From an uncultured Roseburia sp. (lineage in GTDB: Bacteria > Bacillota > Clostridia > Lachnospirales > Lachnospiraceae): a stretch of DNA of 42,942 nucleotides. The notes under the pieces were generated by a model. The model did not search any database. It had not been told where the DNA came from and was given only the letters and a program-made list of their open reading frames with translations. Positions 7,891-17,122 of the stretch are shown piece by piece. The stretch lies in NCBI GenBank assembly GCA_947383215.1, contig CANDCP010000023.1:1-42942 (forward strand). The letters are read 5' to 3'. Within the stretch, counting starts at the first letter, position 1. Each line of letters starts with the position of its first letter. The translations under genes were made by a program, and so were the position numbers.

Positions 7891-9444
7891 CTACTCTTCA
7901 ATTTCTATCTCCATGTGAATCAACTGCTCCAGATCGACATAAGTCTCCTCAAACGGCCGCCTGGACGAATTTAATTGTACCGAAACCTCTACCTCCCGGT
8001 CAATACGGTCCGATATAATTTTCTCAATTTCTTTTTTGTGGTCTTCTCTCCCAAGCAGCTCAAAGGCCACCGGATCGTCAAGCACAATCATCAAACGGTT
8101 GTCTCCCCCAAGACTCAAGCGCGCCTGCTTTAAGTAAACTTTTATCATCCCCGGCATATCCTGTAAAATCGAATTCCAGCTTCTGACAATCTGCTGTACC
8201 TCCTGTGAAACCGCCTTCGCAAGCCGCGGCCCGCGCACGTCGTTTTCCTCCTCCGCCGGATGCTCCGCAGCCTGTACCGCAGCGGGGATTCCCTCCTCCA
8301 TGCGCCTCTCCAGCTTTGCAAGCCGATCGTTTACGCTGTCGGCATTCGTCTCCATCTCAGGTTTGCACAGCTTAATTAACGCAACTTCAATTAAAATCCG
8401 CTTCTGGGAAGAGTATTTCACCTGGTTTGACAATTCTGAAAATACCCGGATATAGCGTATCAGCGCATCCATCCGCGTCATTTCGGCCTCTTCCTTTAAA
8501 AGCGAGAGATTTTCGCTGGAAATGTCGAGCACATCCTCCATCTCGTCGCATCCCTTTAACAGCAGCAGATTGCGCAGATACCAGGTAAAATCATTGACAA
8601 ACTGACCCAGCTCCCGGCCTTCCATCACCATTTCTTCGAGCAAACGTATTATTCCCGCAACATTTTCCTGCAAAACAAAGCGCAAAAGGCGTGAAAATAC
8701 CTCCGCGTCCACCGCCCCGAGCACCTCTAACACCCTGTCATATGTTAAATCCTGTCCCAGATAAAACGCGATGCACTGATCCAGAAGACTTAAGGCGTCG
8801 CGCATAGAACCGTCCGCCGCCTTCGCAAGATAACGGACCGCCTTTTCTTCTATGGTCACACTTTCCCGTTTCATAAGCTCCTGCAGACGCTGTGATATCG
8901 TATCGACAGAGATCCGGCGAAAATCGTAACGCTGGCAGCGCGATAAGATCGTGATCGGTATTTTGTGAAATTCTGTCGTCGCCAGTATAAAAATGACATA
9001 AGACGGCGGCTCCTCCAGGGTTTTTAAAAGGGCGTTGAAGGCGCCTATGGAAAGCATATGCACCTCGTCAATGATATAAACCTTATATTTCCCCTCGGTC
9101 GGAGAATACGTCACTTCCTCGCGTATCTGACGGATATTCTCCACACCGTTGTTCGAAGCCGCGTCAATTTCTATCACATTCATAGAAGTACCCGCCGCAA
9201 TTGATTTACACGTCGGGCATTCGCCGCAAGGGCTGCCGTCAACCGGATGCTCGCAGTTGACGGCCCTTGCAAATATTTTGGCTATGGTTGTCTTACCGGT
9301 TCCCCTTGTCCCGCAAAACAGATAGGCATGTCCGATCCTCTCTGCCTTTATCTGATTTTTCAGCGTTGTCACAATGTGTTCCTGCCCTTTTACATCTTCA
9401 AACTCCTGCGGGCGAAATTTCCGGTACAATGCCGTATAAGACAT
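7891..9444 (-). CDS. dnaX: DNA polymerase III subunit gamma/tau
   Basis: 517 residues. Clamp-loader AAA+ ATPase with Walker A GTRGTGKTTIAKIFARAVNC (about 45-64) and the zinc module CEHPVDGSPCGECPTCK (about 64-80). Walker B VYIIDEVHML lies at about 121-130 and sensor/arginine-finger LSRCQRYDF at about 166-174. Domain III and a C-terminal region that may bind the polymerase (from about 380) follow. It assembles the beta clamp at the replication fork. Unlike B. subtilis, the SRP RNA and tadA genes usually found just upstream are about 15 kb away here; the upstream neighbour is phosphofructokinase, 21 nt away. Confidence 0.96.
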   Translation of the reverse strand: MSYTALYRKFRPQEFEDVKGQEHIVTTLKNQIKAERIGHAYLFCGTRGTGKTTIAKIFARAVNCEHPVDGSPCGECPTCKSIAAGTSMNVIEIDAASNNGVENIRQIREEVTYSPTEGKYKVYIIDEVHMLSIGAFNALLKTLEEPPSYVIFILATTEFHKIPITILSRCQRYDFRRISVDTISQRLQELMKRESVTIEEKAVRYLAKAADGSMRDALSLLDQCIAFYLGQDLTYDRVLEVLGAVDAEVFSRLLRFVLQENVAGIIRLLEEMVMEGRELGQFVNDFTWYLRNLLLLKGCDEMEDVLDISSENLSLLKEEAEMTRMDALIRYIRVFSELSNQVKYSSQKRILIEVALIKLCKPEMETNADSVNDRLAKLERRMEEGIPAAVQAAEHPAEEENDVRGPRLAKAVSQEVQQIVRSWNSILQDMPGMIKVYLKQARLSLGGDNRLMIVLDDPVAFELLGREDHKKEIEKIISDRIDREVEVSVQLNSSRRPFEETYVDLEQLIHMEIEIEE

Positions 9445-9465
9445 ATGGTTTTCCTCTCTCTACTG

Positions 9466-10539
9466 TTAATCTCCAAAGCTGATGCCGATCATCTTTGCCT
9501 CTTTTATCATCTGGCAGCCCGGATCGACAATCTTAAGTTTGCCTGCAACCTCTCCGAGAGGCACGCGCTTTGTCTTGCCGTCTACCATGGCAATCATGTA
9601 ACCGTAATCTTCGTCTAAAATTGCCTTTGCCGCGGCGGCGCCCAACCTCGTGCAAAGCGCTCTGTCATACGGGCACGGACTTCCGCCCCGCTGCGTATGG
9701 CCCGGCACGGTCACACGCACCTCAGTACCTGTAACCTTACTGATTTTCTCTGCGATTTCGTAGGAAACAGACGGATATTTTGTCTTTTTCATCTTCTCCT
9801 TGTATTCCTTTTTCGAAAGCTTCGCATCCTCCTTGGAGATTGCTCCCTCCGCCACCGCAAGTATCGTGAATCCTTTTCCTTCCTGGGTACGTTTATTGAT
9901 GGCGTCGACAACCTTATGAATGTCATACGGTATCTCAGGCAGCAAAATAATATCCGCGCCGCTTGCCACCCCGGCATAGAGAGTCAGCCATCCGACCTTA
10001 TGCCCCATAACCTCTACAATAAACACACGGTTGTGAGAAGCCGCCGTCGTATGAATGCAGTCAATCGCGTCGGAAGCCACGTTGATTGCGCTCTGAAACC
10101 CGAACGTCACGTCTGTTCCGTAAATGTCATTGTCGATGGTCTTTGGCAGATGAATGACATTTAATCCCTCCTCGCGCAGCAGGTTCGCGGTCTTCTGCGT
10201 GCCGTTGCCCCCCAAAATTACAAGGCAGTTCAAATTCAGCTTGTAGTAAGTCTGCTTCATCGCCTCCACCTTATCTAAGCCGTTCTCATCCGGAACTCTC
10301 ATAAGCTTAAACGGCTGGCGGGAGGAACCCAATATTGTGCCGCCCTTTGTGAGGATACCCGAAAAATCTGCCGACGTCAGCAATCGGTAGTCGCCGTAAA
10401 TCAAACCTTTGTAGCCATTGTGGAATCCGTAAACCTCCAACTCATCCATGTTGTTGCTAAGTCCTTTTACCACGCCGCGCATTGCAGCATTCAATGCCTG
10501 ACAATCTCCGCCGCTGGTCAACATACCAATTCTCTTCAT
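9466..10539 (-). CDS. 6-phosphofructokinase
   Basis: 357 residues. Start chosen at the second ATG (MKRIGML), which has AAGGAAGGG at good spacing; the ATG six bases earlier lies too close to it. It phosphorylates fructose-6-phosphate in glycolysis. Family signatures: TSGGDCQALNAAMRGV (about 8-23), LGGNGTQ (about 109-115), PKTIDNDIYGTD (about 132-143), VEVMGHKVGWL. Relative to E. coli PfkA numbering, Gly104 is kept (as in ATP enzymes), position 124 is Lys (as in PPi-dependent and some long ATP enzymes), and the Mg2+-contacting Asp103 is Asn. The phosphoryl donor is therefore uncertain. It is co-directional and closely packed with pepD (about 24 nt) and dnaX. Confidence 0.92.
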   Translation of the reverse strand: MKRIGMLTSGGDCQALNAAMRGVVKGLSNNMDELEVYGFHNGYKGLIYGDYRLLTSADFSGILTKGGTILGSSRQPFKLMRVPDENGLDKVEAMKQTYYKLNLNCLVILGGNGTQKTANLLREEGLNVIHLPKTIDNDIYGTDVTFGFQSAINVASDAIDCIHTTAASHNRVFIVEVMGHKVGWLTLYAGVASGADIILLPEIPYDIHKVVDAINKRTQEGKGFTILAVAEGAISKEDAKLSKKEYKEKMKKTKYPSVSYEIAEKISKVTGTEVRVTVPGHTQRGGSPCPYDRALCTRLGAAAAKAILDEDYGYMIAMVDGKTKRVPLGEVAGKLKIVDPGCQMIKEAKMIGISFGD

Positions 10540-10563
10540 AAACATTCCCTTCCTTGCTGTTTG

Positions 10564-12009
10564 CTATTTACATTTTAACACCTCAAGTATATACTCCCAT
10601 ACACGCCTTGTAGAAGATATACTTAATTTTTCTTCCGTCGTGTGAACCCCGACCATGTCCGGCCCAATCGATACCGCATCCAGCCCGTCTAACTTTCCTG
10701 CGAGGATTCCGCATTCCAGACCCGCGTGGATCGCCTGTATTACCGGCTCTTTTTGGTACATTTCACGGTAAATGCGCACCATATCCTCACGCAATGCGGA
10801 ATCTTTTCTGTACTCCCATGCCGGATAATCGCCGCTTATCTTGATTTTACCGCCCATATATGCCACCAGAGCCTCCAGCTTATCCGTAAGATGCTCTTTC
10901 GCCGTCCCCACGGAACTTCTCACCGCATATCGCAGGGAAAGCGCTTCCCGCGACAACTTCAAAACGCCCAGGTTCAGCGATGTCTCAACAAGCCCTTCAA
11001 TGTCTGCGCTCATTCGCTGGATTCCGTTTGGCAGAAGTGTGATCAGCAGCACCGCCTTCTCGGCCGTCTCCCTTGTCAGCACAAATACGGTCTGTTCTCC
11101 CTCCGTCTCTGCCTGAATGCAAATACCCGGATCACTGGTAGAATATTCCGCCGCCGCTTTTTTGGCAACGGCTTCTATCTGCGCCAGTACTTTAGAGACG
11201 TCTCCACTCTCCACGAGGATTTTGGCCTCGGACTTTCGCGGGATCGCGTTGTCCTTGCTGCCGCCACTCATAGAAATTATATCATATTCTGCAATTTTTC
11301 CAATATCCATTAACGCTCTTGCAAGCAAAATATTTGAATTGGCGCGCCCCTTATCGATCTCCACGCCGGAATGCCCGCCAAGCAGGCCGCTTACCGAGAT
11401 GTCGACGACGACGCCCTTCTTCTCCTCCCACGACACGAAAAGCTCGCACTCGACGCTTCTCCCTCCGGCGCAGCTTGTCAGCATATAGCCCTCTTCCTCG
11501 GAATCGATATTCAAAAGCTTTCTGCCTTTTATCATGGAAACGTCAATCCCCGACGCGCCCTCCATTCCGACCTCCTCGGATACCGTAAAGATGACTTCCA
11601 GCCTCGGATGTGAAATCGCGTCCGAAGCCAGAATTGCAAGCGCGTACGCGACGGCTATTCCGTCGTCACCGCCCAGCGTCGTGCCCTGCGCGGTGATATA
11701 ATCTCCCTCAATCGCAAGCTTCAGTCCGTCGGTCTCAAAATCAATCGGACAGTCCGCCTCTTTCTCACAGACCATATCGAGATGCCCCTGAATAACAATC
11801 GGGGGCTCCCCCTCGTATCCCTCCGTCGCCTCTTTTATAATAATCACGTTTTTCAACTCATCCTGAAACACGCTCAGATTGTGTTCTTTTGCAAATTTTA
11901 CACAGTAATCGCTAAGCTTTTCTTCTTTGTAGGACGGATGCGGTATGCTGCAAATCTCCTCAAAATAGCGAAATACCTCTTTTGGCTCTAATTCCGATAA
12001 TACTCCCAT
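10564..12009 (-). CDS. pepD: Aminoacyl-histidine dipeptidase (PepD, M20C family)
   Basis: 481 residues, the usual length for PepD/carnosinase-type metallodipeptidases. Metal ligands and catalytic residues are visible: VIQGHLDMV (about 71-79, His and Asp), GGDDGIAVAYAL (bridging Asp), SEEVGMEGA (general-base Glu-Glu), NIDSEEEG, and the late HAGLECGIL (about 435-443). The lid/dimerisation region contains GGHSGVEIDKGRANSN. It cleaves Xaa-His and other unblocked dipeptides in the cytoplasm using two zinc ions. Its position behind an oligopeptide transporter suggests that imported peptides are degraded here. The AAAGGAGA site is about 12 nt from the ATG. Confidence 0.93.
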   Translation of the reverse strand: MGVLSELEPKEVFRYFEEICSIPHPSYKEEKLSDYCVKFAKEHNLSVFQDELKNVIIIKEATEGYEGEPPIVIQGHLDMVCEKEADCPIDFETDGLKLAIEGDYITAQGTTLGGDDGIAVAYALAILASDAISHPRLEVIFTVSEEVGMEGASGIDVSMIKGRKLLNIDSEEEGYMLTSCAGGRSVECELFVSWEEKKGVVVDISVSGLLGGHSGVEIDKGRANSNILLARALMDIGKIAEYDIISMSGGSKDNAIPRKSEAKILVESGDVSKVLAQIEAVAKKAAAEYSTSDPGICIQAETEGEQTVFVLTRETAEKAVLLITLLPNGIQRMSADIEGLVETSLNLGVLKLSREALSLRYAVRSSVGTAKEHLTDKLEALVAYMGGKIKISGDYPAWEYRKDSALREDMVRIYREMYQKEPVIQAIHAGLECGILAGKLDGLDAVSIGPDMVGVHTTEEKLSISSTRRVWEYILEVLKCK

Positions 12010-12040
12010 CTTTTCACTTTCTCTCCTTTTTCGTTTTTCA

Positions 12041-12403
12041 TTATTCTGACCGTTTATTTTTTAATTTATTTACATACACGACAAATCCATTCCCGTGAAG
12101 GATTTTCATAAATTTACTGAGACGCTCATATAACGGCTCGGCCTCTTTTCCAAACCGCTCCCTAACCGCCGCCCCCATCTCGTAAATCGACGTCTCTCCG
12201 TCTATGCGCTCCCATATAAAGCTGCCAAAATCATCCAGTTCAATATTGCTGTATTTCGGACGTTTAAAAAAAATCTGGGCGATCTTATTAAACATGCCCT
12301 TATTTTTGACCTGAATCTCAACTCTCCCCTGTTTGTTCGTAGTATATTCATACAATGAATTATGCTTCGGTATATAGTCCAGATAGTTTTCTTTTTTTGC
12401 CAT
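12041..12403 (-). CDS. PqqD-family protein (orphan RiPP-recognition-like)
   Basis: About 120 residues from the ATG at 12403 (MAKKENYLDYIP); upstream in-frame starts exist but lack homology. The middle and C-terminus match the PqqD fold: MFNKIAQIFF, then NIELDDFGSFIWERIDGETSIYEMGAAVRERFG (the hallmark leu/Asp-x-x-Gly-x-x-hWx-x-h-DG-x-x-T pattern), then a terminal helix. PqqD domains normally bind the leader peptide of ribosomally made peptides and hand it to a radical SAM or cyclodehydratase partner. No such maturase or precursor is recognisable in this window, so its partner is unknown. It lies between OPT and pepD in the same transcription unit. Confidence 0.75.
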   Translation of the reverse strand: MAKKENYLDYIPKHNSLYEYTTNKQGRVEIQVKNKGMFNKIAQIFFKRPKYSNIELDDFGSFIWERIDGETSIYEMGAAVRERFGKEAEPLYERLSKFMKILHGNGFVVYVNKLKNKRSE

Positions 12404-12475
12404 AATAAATTCCATTCTCTGATTTTTGAAATGTCTGCTCCCTCGGTGTGAGAAAGCAGACATTTTCTGATATCG

Positions 12476-14392
12476 CTATTTTATTTTTTTCTTGCCGACG
12501 ATTACTTTGACAAGCGTCGCCGAAAGCAGTGCAAATACGAGCAGTCCGCCCCAGTTTCCAAGATTCAGGCTGCCGGAAAGATCCAACCACTCTCCCAGCG
12601 ATTTATCGCCGATTTCTATAATTGCGAACACCGCAAGAAGGATTCCTACGATTCCCTCCCCCGCAATCAAGCCGGAGGAGTAGAGGATTCCTTTTTCAAT
12701 TTTATCTTTCTGCTCTTTATCCGACCCGGCTCCTTTCTTTCTCTCAAAGAACCATTTAATCGCTCCGCCGACCATCATCGGGGTACTCAAGTGAATCGGG
12801 AGATACAATCCTACCGCAAACGGAAGCACCGGTATCCGCAGTATCTCTACTACAATCGCGATCCCGACGCCGACAAACACAAGCGTCCACGGAAGATTGC
12901 CGCCCATTACGCCTTCGACAACCATCTTCATCAAGGTTGCCTGCGGAGCAGGAATCTCCGTCCCGCCGTACTCCCAGGCCCTTCCCAGAAGATACAAAAC
13001 GCCGCCGATCGCCAGTGCGGAAGCGACAACTCCGATTAATTCTCCAATCTGCTGCTTAATCGGCGTAGAACCGACAATATACCCTGTCTTTAGATCCTGC
13101 GAGGTATCGCCGGCAATCGCGGCAATAATACAGATCACGGAACCGATCGCAATTGCGGCTACCATCCCCGATATTCCGATTGTTCCCGTCGCTTTTAACA
13201 AAATCGTCGCAATCAAAAGCGTAGCGATCGCCATTCCGGATACGGGATTATTGGAACTTCCGACGAGACCTACCATACGGGAAGATACCGTTGCAAAAAA
13301 GAATCCGAACACAATAATGATAATCGCTCCAAGAAAGCTTACCGGCACCGCCGGTACCAGCCACATAATAATCGCCATGACGCCGATCCCAAGAAGCACA
13401 AACTGCATCGGAATATCCCTGCTTGTCCGCCCTGTTCCGTCGGCCTTTACGCCAAACCCTTTTACCGCCTGCTTAAACGTCCTTATAATCAGAGGCAGCG
13501 ACTTAATCAGGCTTAAAATTCCTCCCGCCGCAACAGCTCCGGCCCCGATATAGCGGATATAGTTTTTCCAAATTCCCCATGTGCCCTGTTGGGCAAACAA
13601 TTCGACAACCGACACATCCGCCGGATAAAGCACGGCGTTCCCGCCAAATAACACGATTAACGGCATTAACACAAACCACGCCACCGTACCGCCCGCCAGC
13701 AAATACGACGACACCTGCGGTCCGCAGATATAACCGACGCCCAAAAGAGCCGGAAGCACGTCCATTCCGATTCCGGATCCTTTATAGCTGTCAATCTGGA
13801 AGTCCACCTCACTCGGAAATACTTTCAGACCGTCGGCGACAAACTTATAAGCGGCGGCAAGTCCGAGACCTTTAAATACGAGGCCGGCTTTGGCTCCGCC
13901 TTCCTCTCCCGCCATCAAAACCTCGGCGCACGCTTTTCCCTCCGGATACGGCAGGACGCCGTGCTCCTGCACAATCAGCGCAGAGCGCAGCGGAATCATA
14001 AACAACACGCCAATAACGCCGCCGACCAGGGCGATCAAAGAAATCTCTACCAAAGAAGGCGCTTCCGTCAATCCGTCGCTTGCCCACATAAACAATGCCG
14101 GCAATGTAAAGATCGCCCCCGCCGCCAAAGATTCTCCCGCCGAACCGATGGTCTGCACGATATTGTTCTCCAAAATCGAATCTCTCCGCAAAATTATGCG
14201 AATCACGCCCATAGAAATAACCGCTGCCGGAATAGATGCCGACACGGTCATTCCAACCCGCAATCCCAGATATGCGTTTGCAGCGCCGAACACCACCGCA
14301 AGAAAAATACCAAGGATTACTGAAACCACCGTCAATTCCGGCAGATTCTTATCTGCCGAAATAAACGGCTTAAATTCTTTCTCGTTGCTCAT
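12476..14392 (-). CDS. OPT family oligopeptide transporter
   Basis: 638 residues from the ATG at 14392 (MSNEKEFKPF), chosen because AGGAGG (14401-14407) is ideally placed; an in-frame ATG 27 bp upstream is not. The protein is almost entirely hydrophobic, with some 15 membrane segments. It shows the OPT landmarks GAANAYLGLRVGMTVSASIP (about 36-55), PYPEGKACAEVLMAGE (about 147-162) and GNLPWTLVFVGVGIA. OPT proteins are proton-coupled importers of oligopeptides or metal chelates. Co-transcription with PepD favours peptide uptake. It is the first gene of the long minus-strand operon and has its own strong promoter. Confidence 0.93.
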   Translation of the reverse strand: MSNEKEFKPFISADKNLPELTVVSVILGIFLAVVFGAANAYLGLRVGMTVSASIPAAVISMGVIRIILRRDSILENNIVQTIGSAGESLAAGAIFTLPALFMWASDGLTEAPSLVEISLIALVGGVIGVLFMIPLRSALIVQEHGVLPYPEGKACAEVLMAGEEGGAKAGLVFKGLGLAAAYKFVADGLKVFPSEVDFQIDSYKGSGIGMDVLPALLGVGYICGPQVSSYLLAGGTVAWFVLMPLIVLFGGNAVLYPADVSVVELFAQQGTWGIWKNYIRYIGAGAVAAGGILSLIKSLPLIIRTFKQAVKGFGVKADGTGRTSRDIPMQFVLLGIGVMAIIMWLVPAVPVSFLGAIIIIVFGFFFATVSSRMVGLVGSSNNPVSGMAIATLLIATILLKATGTIGISGMVAAIAIGSVICIIAAIAGDTSQDLKTGYIVGSTPIKQQIGELIGVVASALAIGGVLYLLGRAWEYGGTEIPAPQATLMKMVVEGVMGGNLPWTLVFVGVGIAIVVEILRIPVLPFAVGLYLPIHLSTPMMVGGAIKWFFERKKGAGSDKEQKDKIEKGILYSSGLIAGEGIVGILLAVFAIIEIGDKSLGEWLDLSGSLNLGNWGGLLVFALLSATLVKVIVGKKKIK

Positions 14393-14440
14393 TGCTAAAT
14401 CCTCCTCGTTTATCGTCAATTTTGACTAATATTAATATCA

Positions 14441-14470
14441 ATTATAACGAACAATTGTATTATCTGTCAA
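14441..14470 (-). promoter_or_regulatory. Sigma-A promoter of the OPT-to-transketolase operon
   Basis: On the minus strand, TTGACA (14465-14470), 18-nt spacer, TATAAT (14441-14446): both hexamers are perfect. Between it and the start codon lies an AT-rich stretch with a central AATATT palindrome and flanking TTGA/TCAA arms (about 14422-14441) that could hold an operator. Confidence 0.8.
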
Positions 14471-14499
14471 TCAGGATTCGCAATGCGTTATTTTTATTT

Positions 14500-16965
14500 T
14501 TATCGCACCGGTCTTGCCACCATTACAATATTCCCTCCCGGATAATACGGATAAATCGGCTTTTCAAGGCGATTTCCGTTTCCGTAGTACATTGACACAT
14601 GATAAATACCGCGATAACGCCCGTTCGGCTTGTTCCCGTAAAAAATCAAATCTCCGGGCAACAGCTGCGACACATCCACGGAACCGTTTGAAAGAACCTT
14701 TCCGGTCTGCGCCATATGCTGCGCCATGCCTGCGGCCGTCGGAGCCCACGAGGAGATCCCGCCGATCAGCGACGTATTTTTCTTGTATGCGCGAAAGACG
14801 AGCGAGCTGCAGTCGTAATACCCCTGCGACATCCGAAACGCCTGGCTGTACGTCGAGGAATACATAATGGAATGCGCTTCTTTTACCGCATTGAGCGCAG
14901 CCTGCGGCGCAACTTCAACGAAATAGCTTAATTTCTTTCCGTCCGCGCTCACCGTAATCTCGGTCTTGCCATAGCCCCTCGCTTTTATCTTTCCTTTTGC
15001 GCTGACTGTGGCCGCGGCCTCGTTCGAACTCTGATATGTCACGGTACTCTTAGAAGAAAGCCCTTTTAACGAAATCTTCGCGCTCTTTCCCGGCGCGAGC
15101 GCCTTATAATCCGTCTTCAGGCGCGGATTGCTGACATAAATCTGACATGTCAAAACCTGCCCGTCTACCGTCGCCTCCACCGTCGCCTTTCCTTTTTTGC
15201 GCGGAACGACCGTCCCGTCCGCATTGACGGCGACTACCGATGATTTTTTGCTCCTCCACTTTATGATACTGTACGTGTTTGTCCCCTTGAGCTGTACCCT
15301 CCGTTTTCCCTTAAGCGCCACCGTAAGCTGCGCGCTTTTCATCTTCGGATCCGACACTTTCATCTCCGTTGTGTAGGATACCGTTCTTCCGTCCTGATAT
15401 ACGGCCTCCGCCGTTATCTGAGATGTCCCCGCATTCTCCCCCTTTAATAAGCCGCTCGCAGTGTCTATGGAGGCGACCGTCGGGTTCGACGACGACCAGG
15501 CAACGCTCTGTATCGTCTCCTCTCCGACATTCACAAGGCCAAGCTGCTGCGTTTCATTTTTCGCGATCGAAAACTCCTGTCTGGAAATCCCGGTATCTAC
15601 AACTTCTACCTTAGACACCTCGCTCCAGCTCACAAGATTTCCCTCCACATAGGTAGAAAAGCTTGCTCTTATCGTCGCCTGTCCTTTGTGCAACGCTGTT
15701 ATCGTGCACTCATTCCCATCGGACTTCAAGCTGACGCAGCCGTCGGAGTCCTCCAGATGAAACGTCGGTTCCCCCTCGTCTCCAAGCCCCTTCACATAAA
15801 GGCTTCCCGAGTCCTCCACCATAAGCGTCCGCTTTTCAAAGTTGAGGCTGTACGGATTCTTCAGCACTCTTACGGTACACGTCGCTTTTGCCCCGTTTAC
15901 ATATGCCGTAATCTTTGCCTTTCCGGTCTTTCTCCCTGTGACAACACCGTTTTTATCTACCCTGGCAACTTTGGAGTTGGATGATTTCCACTTTACCGCC
16001 GCGGCCGGACTCGCCAGAGCAGAAAGCTTCACGCTGCTATCCTTAAATACGGCAGCGTTCGTATTATAAAATGAAACGGACGGCGCCTTTACCGTAACGC
16101 GGCACTTCTTTGTCACACCGTTCGCTTTCGCCGTTATCGTAACCTTTCCCTGCTTTTTCCCGGTCACAACGCCCTTTGTAGTTACCGTCGCTATCTTTTT
16201 GTCGGAAGAGGACCATTTGATTCTGCGCGCCGGAAGCGCCGTCGCCCCGAGCGACTGCGGATTCCTTATGTAAACGGTCGCCCTTGACTTCAGCTTAAGC
16301 GTCGCCTTCTTCACCGTCACCTCACACCTGGCGCTTAAACCGTTCGCAACTGCCGTAATTGTGGCATTTCCGGCTTTTTTCGCCGTTATATTTCCTGCCG
16401 CGTTTACCGACGCGACGGAAGAATTTGACGACTGCCACGTTATATTCCCCGCCGGCAGAGACTGCGCCGTGATCCGCTCGCTGCCTCCCGCGTAAAGCGT
16501 CAGACGATCCTTGCTTACGGTCAGCACATTCCGCACCGTAATCTCGCACGTCGCAGATACTTTATCCCGGTAACGCACGGTAATCACTGCCCGCGCGCTT
16601 CCCGCCGCCTGTCCGCTGACCGCAGTCACCACCCCTTTCGCGGAAACCTTCGCAACCGCCGGATCGGAAGATTCATACGTCAGCTCGTCGACCGGCGCGT
16701 CGGTAGATACGCTAAGTGCGGTCGTCTCGCCGGGCGTTAAGACGTTTTTTTCACATTGGATACGGAGACTGTAATGATCCTGCTCCGGCACATCTTCCGG
16801 ACGGTCATACGCCCGGATATCCGACGGCAGCTCCCTGTTTGTCAGAATCCGGCGCGCCTCCTCTTTTGGCATCTGTGTATCCGCCTGTGCTCCGTATACC
16901 GGCGCCGTCCCCGCCAACAGCATAAACGCCGTAAGCAAAGACGCCGCTCTTGTCAATTTCTTCAT
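14500..16965 (-). CDS. Secreted Ig-like (Big_2) repeat protein with NlpC/P60 hydrolase domain
   Basis: 821 residues. A signal peptide (MKKLTRAASLLTAFMLLAG..., cleavage probably near AQA around residue 27) is followed by eight bacterial Ig-like modules between about 70 and 685. Most carry the Big_2 pattern W-x-S-S-x-x-x-V-A-x-V-x-x-x-G-x-(V/I)-x-x-x-x-x-G. From 688 on, an NlpC/P60 domain shows the catalytic cysteine in YYDCSSLVF (Cys719) and histidine in GIYHVSMYYG (His789), with LLPGDLIFY between. Such enzymes cut peptidoglycan stem peptides, usually gamma-D-Glu-diamino-acid bonds. The many Ig modules probably hold the enzyme at or across the cell wall. No sortase motif is seen. Confidence 0.9.
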   Translation of the reverse strand: MKKLTRAASLLTAFMLLAGTAPVYGAQADTQMPKEEARRILTNRELPSDIRAYDRPEDVPEQDHYSLRIQCEKNVLTPGETTALSVSTDAPVDELTYESSDPAVAKVSAKGVVTAVSGQAAGSARAVITVRYRDKVSATCEITVRNVLTVSKDRLTLYAGGSERITAQSLPAGNITWQSSNSSVASVNAAGNITAKKAGNATITAVANGLSARCEVTVKKATLKLKSRATVYIRNPQSLGATALPARRIKWSSSDKKIATVTTKGVVTGKKQGKVTITAKANGVTKKCRVTVKAPSVSFYNTNAAVFKDSSVKLSALASPAAAVKWKSSNSKVARVDKNGVVTGRKTGKAKITAYVNGAKATCTVRVLKNPYSLNFEKRTLMVEDSGSLYVKGLGDEGEPTFHLEDSDGCVSLKSDGNECTITALHKGQATIRASFSTYVEGNLVSWSEVSKVEVVDTGISRQEFSIAKNETQQLGLVNVGEETIQSVAWSSSNPTVASIDTASGLLKGENAGTSQITAEAVYQDGRTVSYTTEMKVSDPKMKSAQLTVALKGKRRVQLKGTNTYSIIKWRSKKSSVVAVNADGTVVPRKKGKATVEATVDGQVLTCQIYVSNPRLKTDYKALAPGKSAKISLKGLSSKSTVTYQSSNEAAATVSAKGKIKARGYGKTEITVSADGKKLSYFVEVAPQAALNAVKEAHSIMYSSTYSQAFRMSQGYYDCSSLVFRAYKKNTSLIGGISSWAPTAAGMAQHMAQTGKVLSNGSVDVSQLLPGDLIFYGNKPNGRYRGIYHVSMYYGNGNRLEKPIYPYYPGGNIVMVARPVR

Positions 16966-17070
16966 TTGTTTCTTCCTTTCTATTCCCTGTCTTTCTGCTA
17001 CATTTAATAATAATCCATCCTGTCAGGATTTCAAGTTTTTTTGGGAAATTGGAAAAAATTTAATATTTTG

Positions 17071-17098
17071 TTGCAATTGCAAAATTTTATGCTATAAT
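17071..17098 (+). promoter_or_regulatory. Promoter of tRNA-Ser
   Basis: TATAAT at 17093-17098 lies 24 nt before the tRNA. Sixteen nt upstream is TTGCAA (17071-17076), part of a perfect 12-bp palindrome TTGCAATTGCAA. The -10 box is perfect and the -35 is weak. Confidence 0.55.
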
Positions 17099-17121
17099 TT
17101 TCTTGTTGCAAAAATTTTATT
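17077..17121 (+). repeat. Short direct repeat before tRNA-Ser
   Basis: TTGCAAAATTTTAT at 17077-17090 recurs with one extra A at 17106-17120, straddling the -10 box and the transcription start region of the tRNA gene. Role unknown; it may be slippage in AT-rich DNA. Confidence 0.4.
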
Positions 17122-17122
17122 T

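Noticed and set aside
12897-13553. Open frame of 218 codons opposite the OPT gene
   Set aside because: The Ile/Pro/Ala repeats mirror membrane-helix codons of OPT on the other strand; no start signal.
14500-16965. Big_2 repeat protein as a sortase-anchored adhesin
   Set aside because: No LPxTG-type motif or terminal membrane helix; the C-terminus is an NlpC/P60 catalytic domain.
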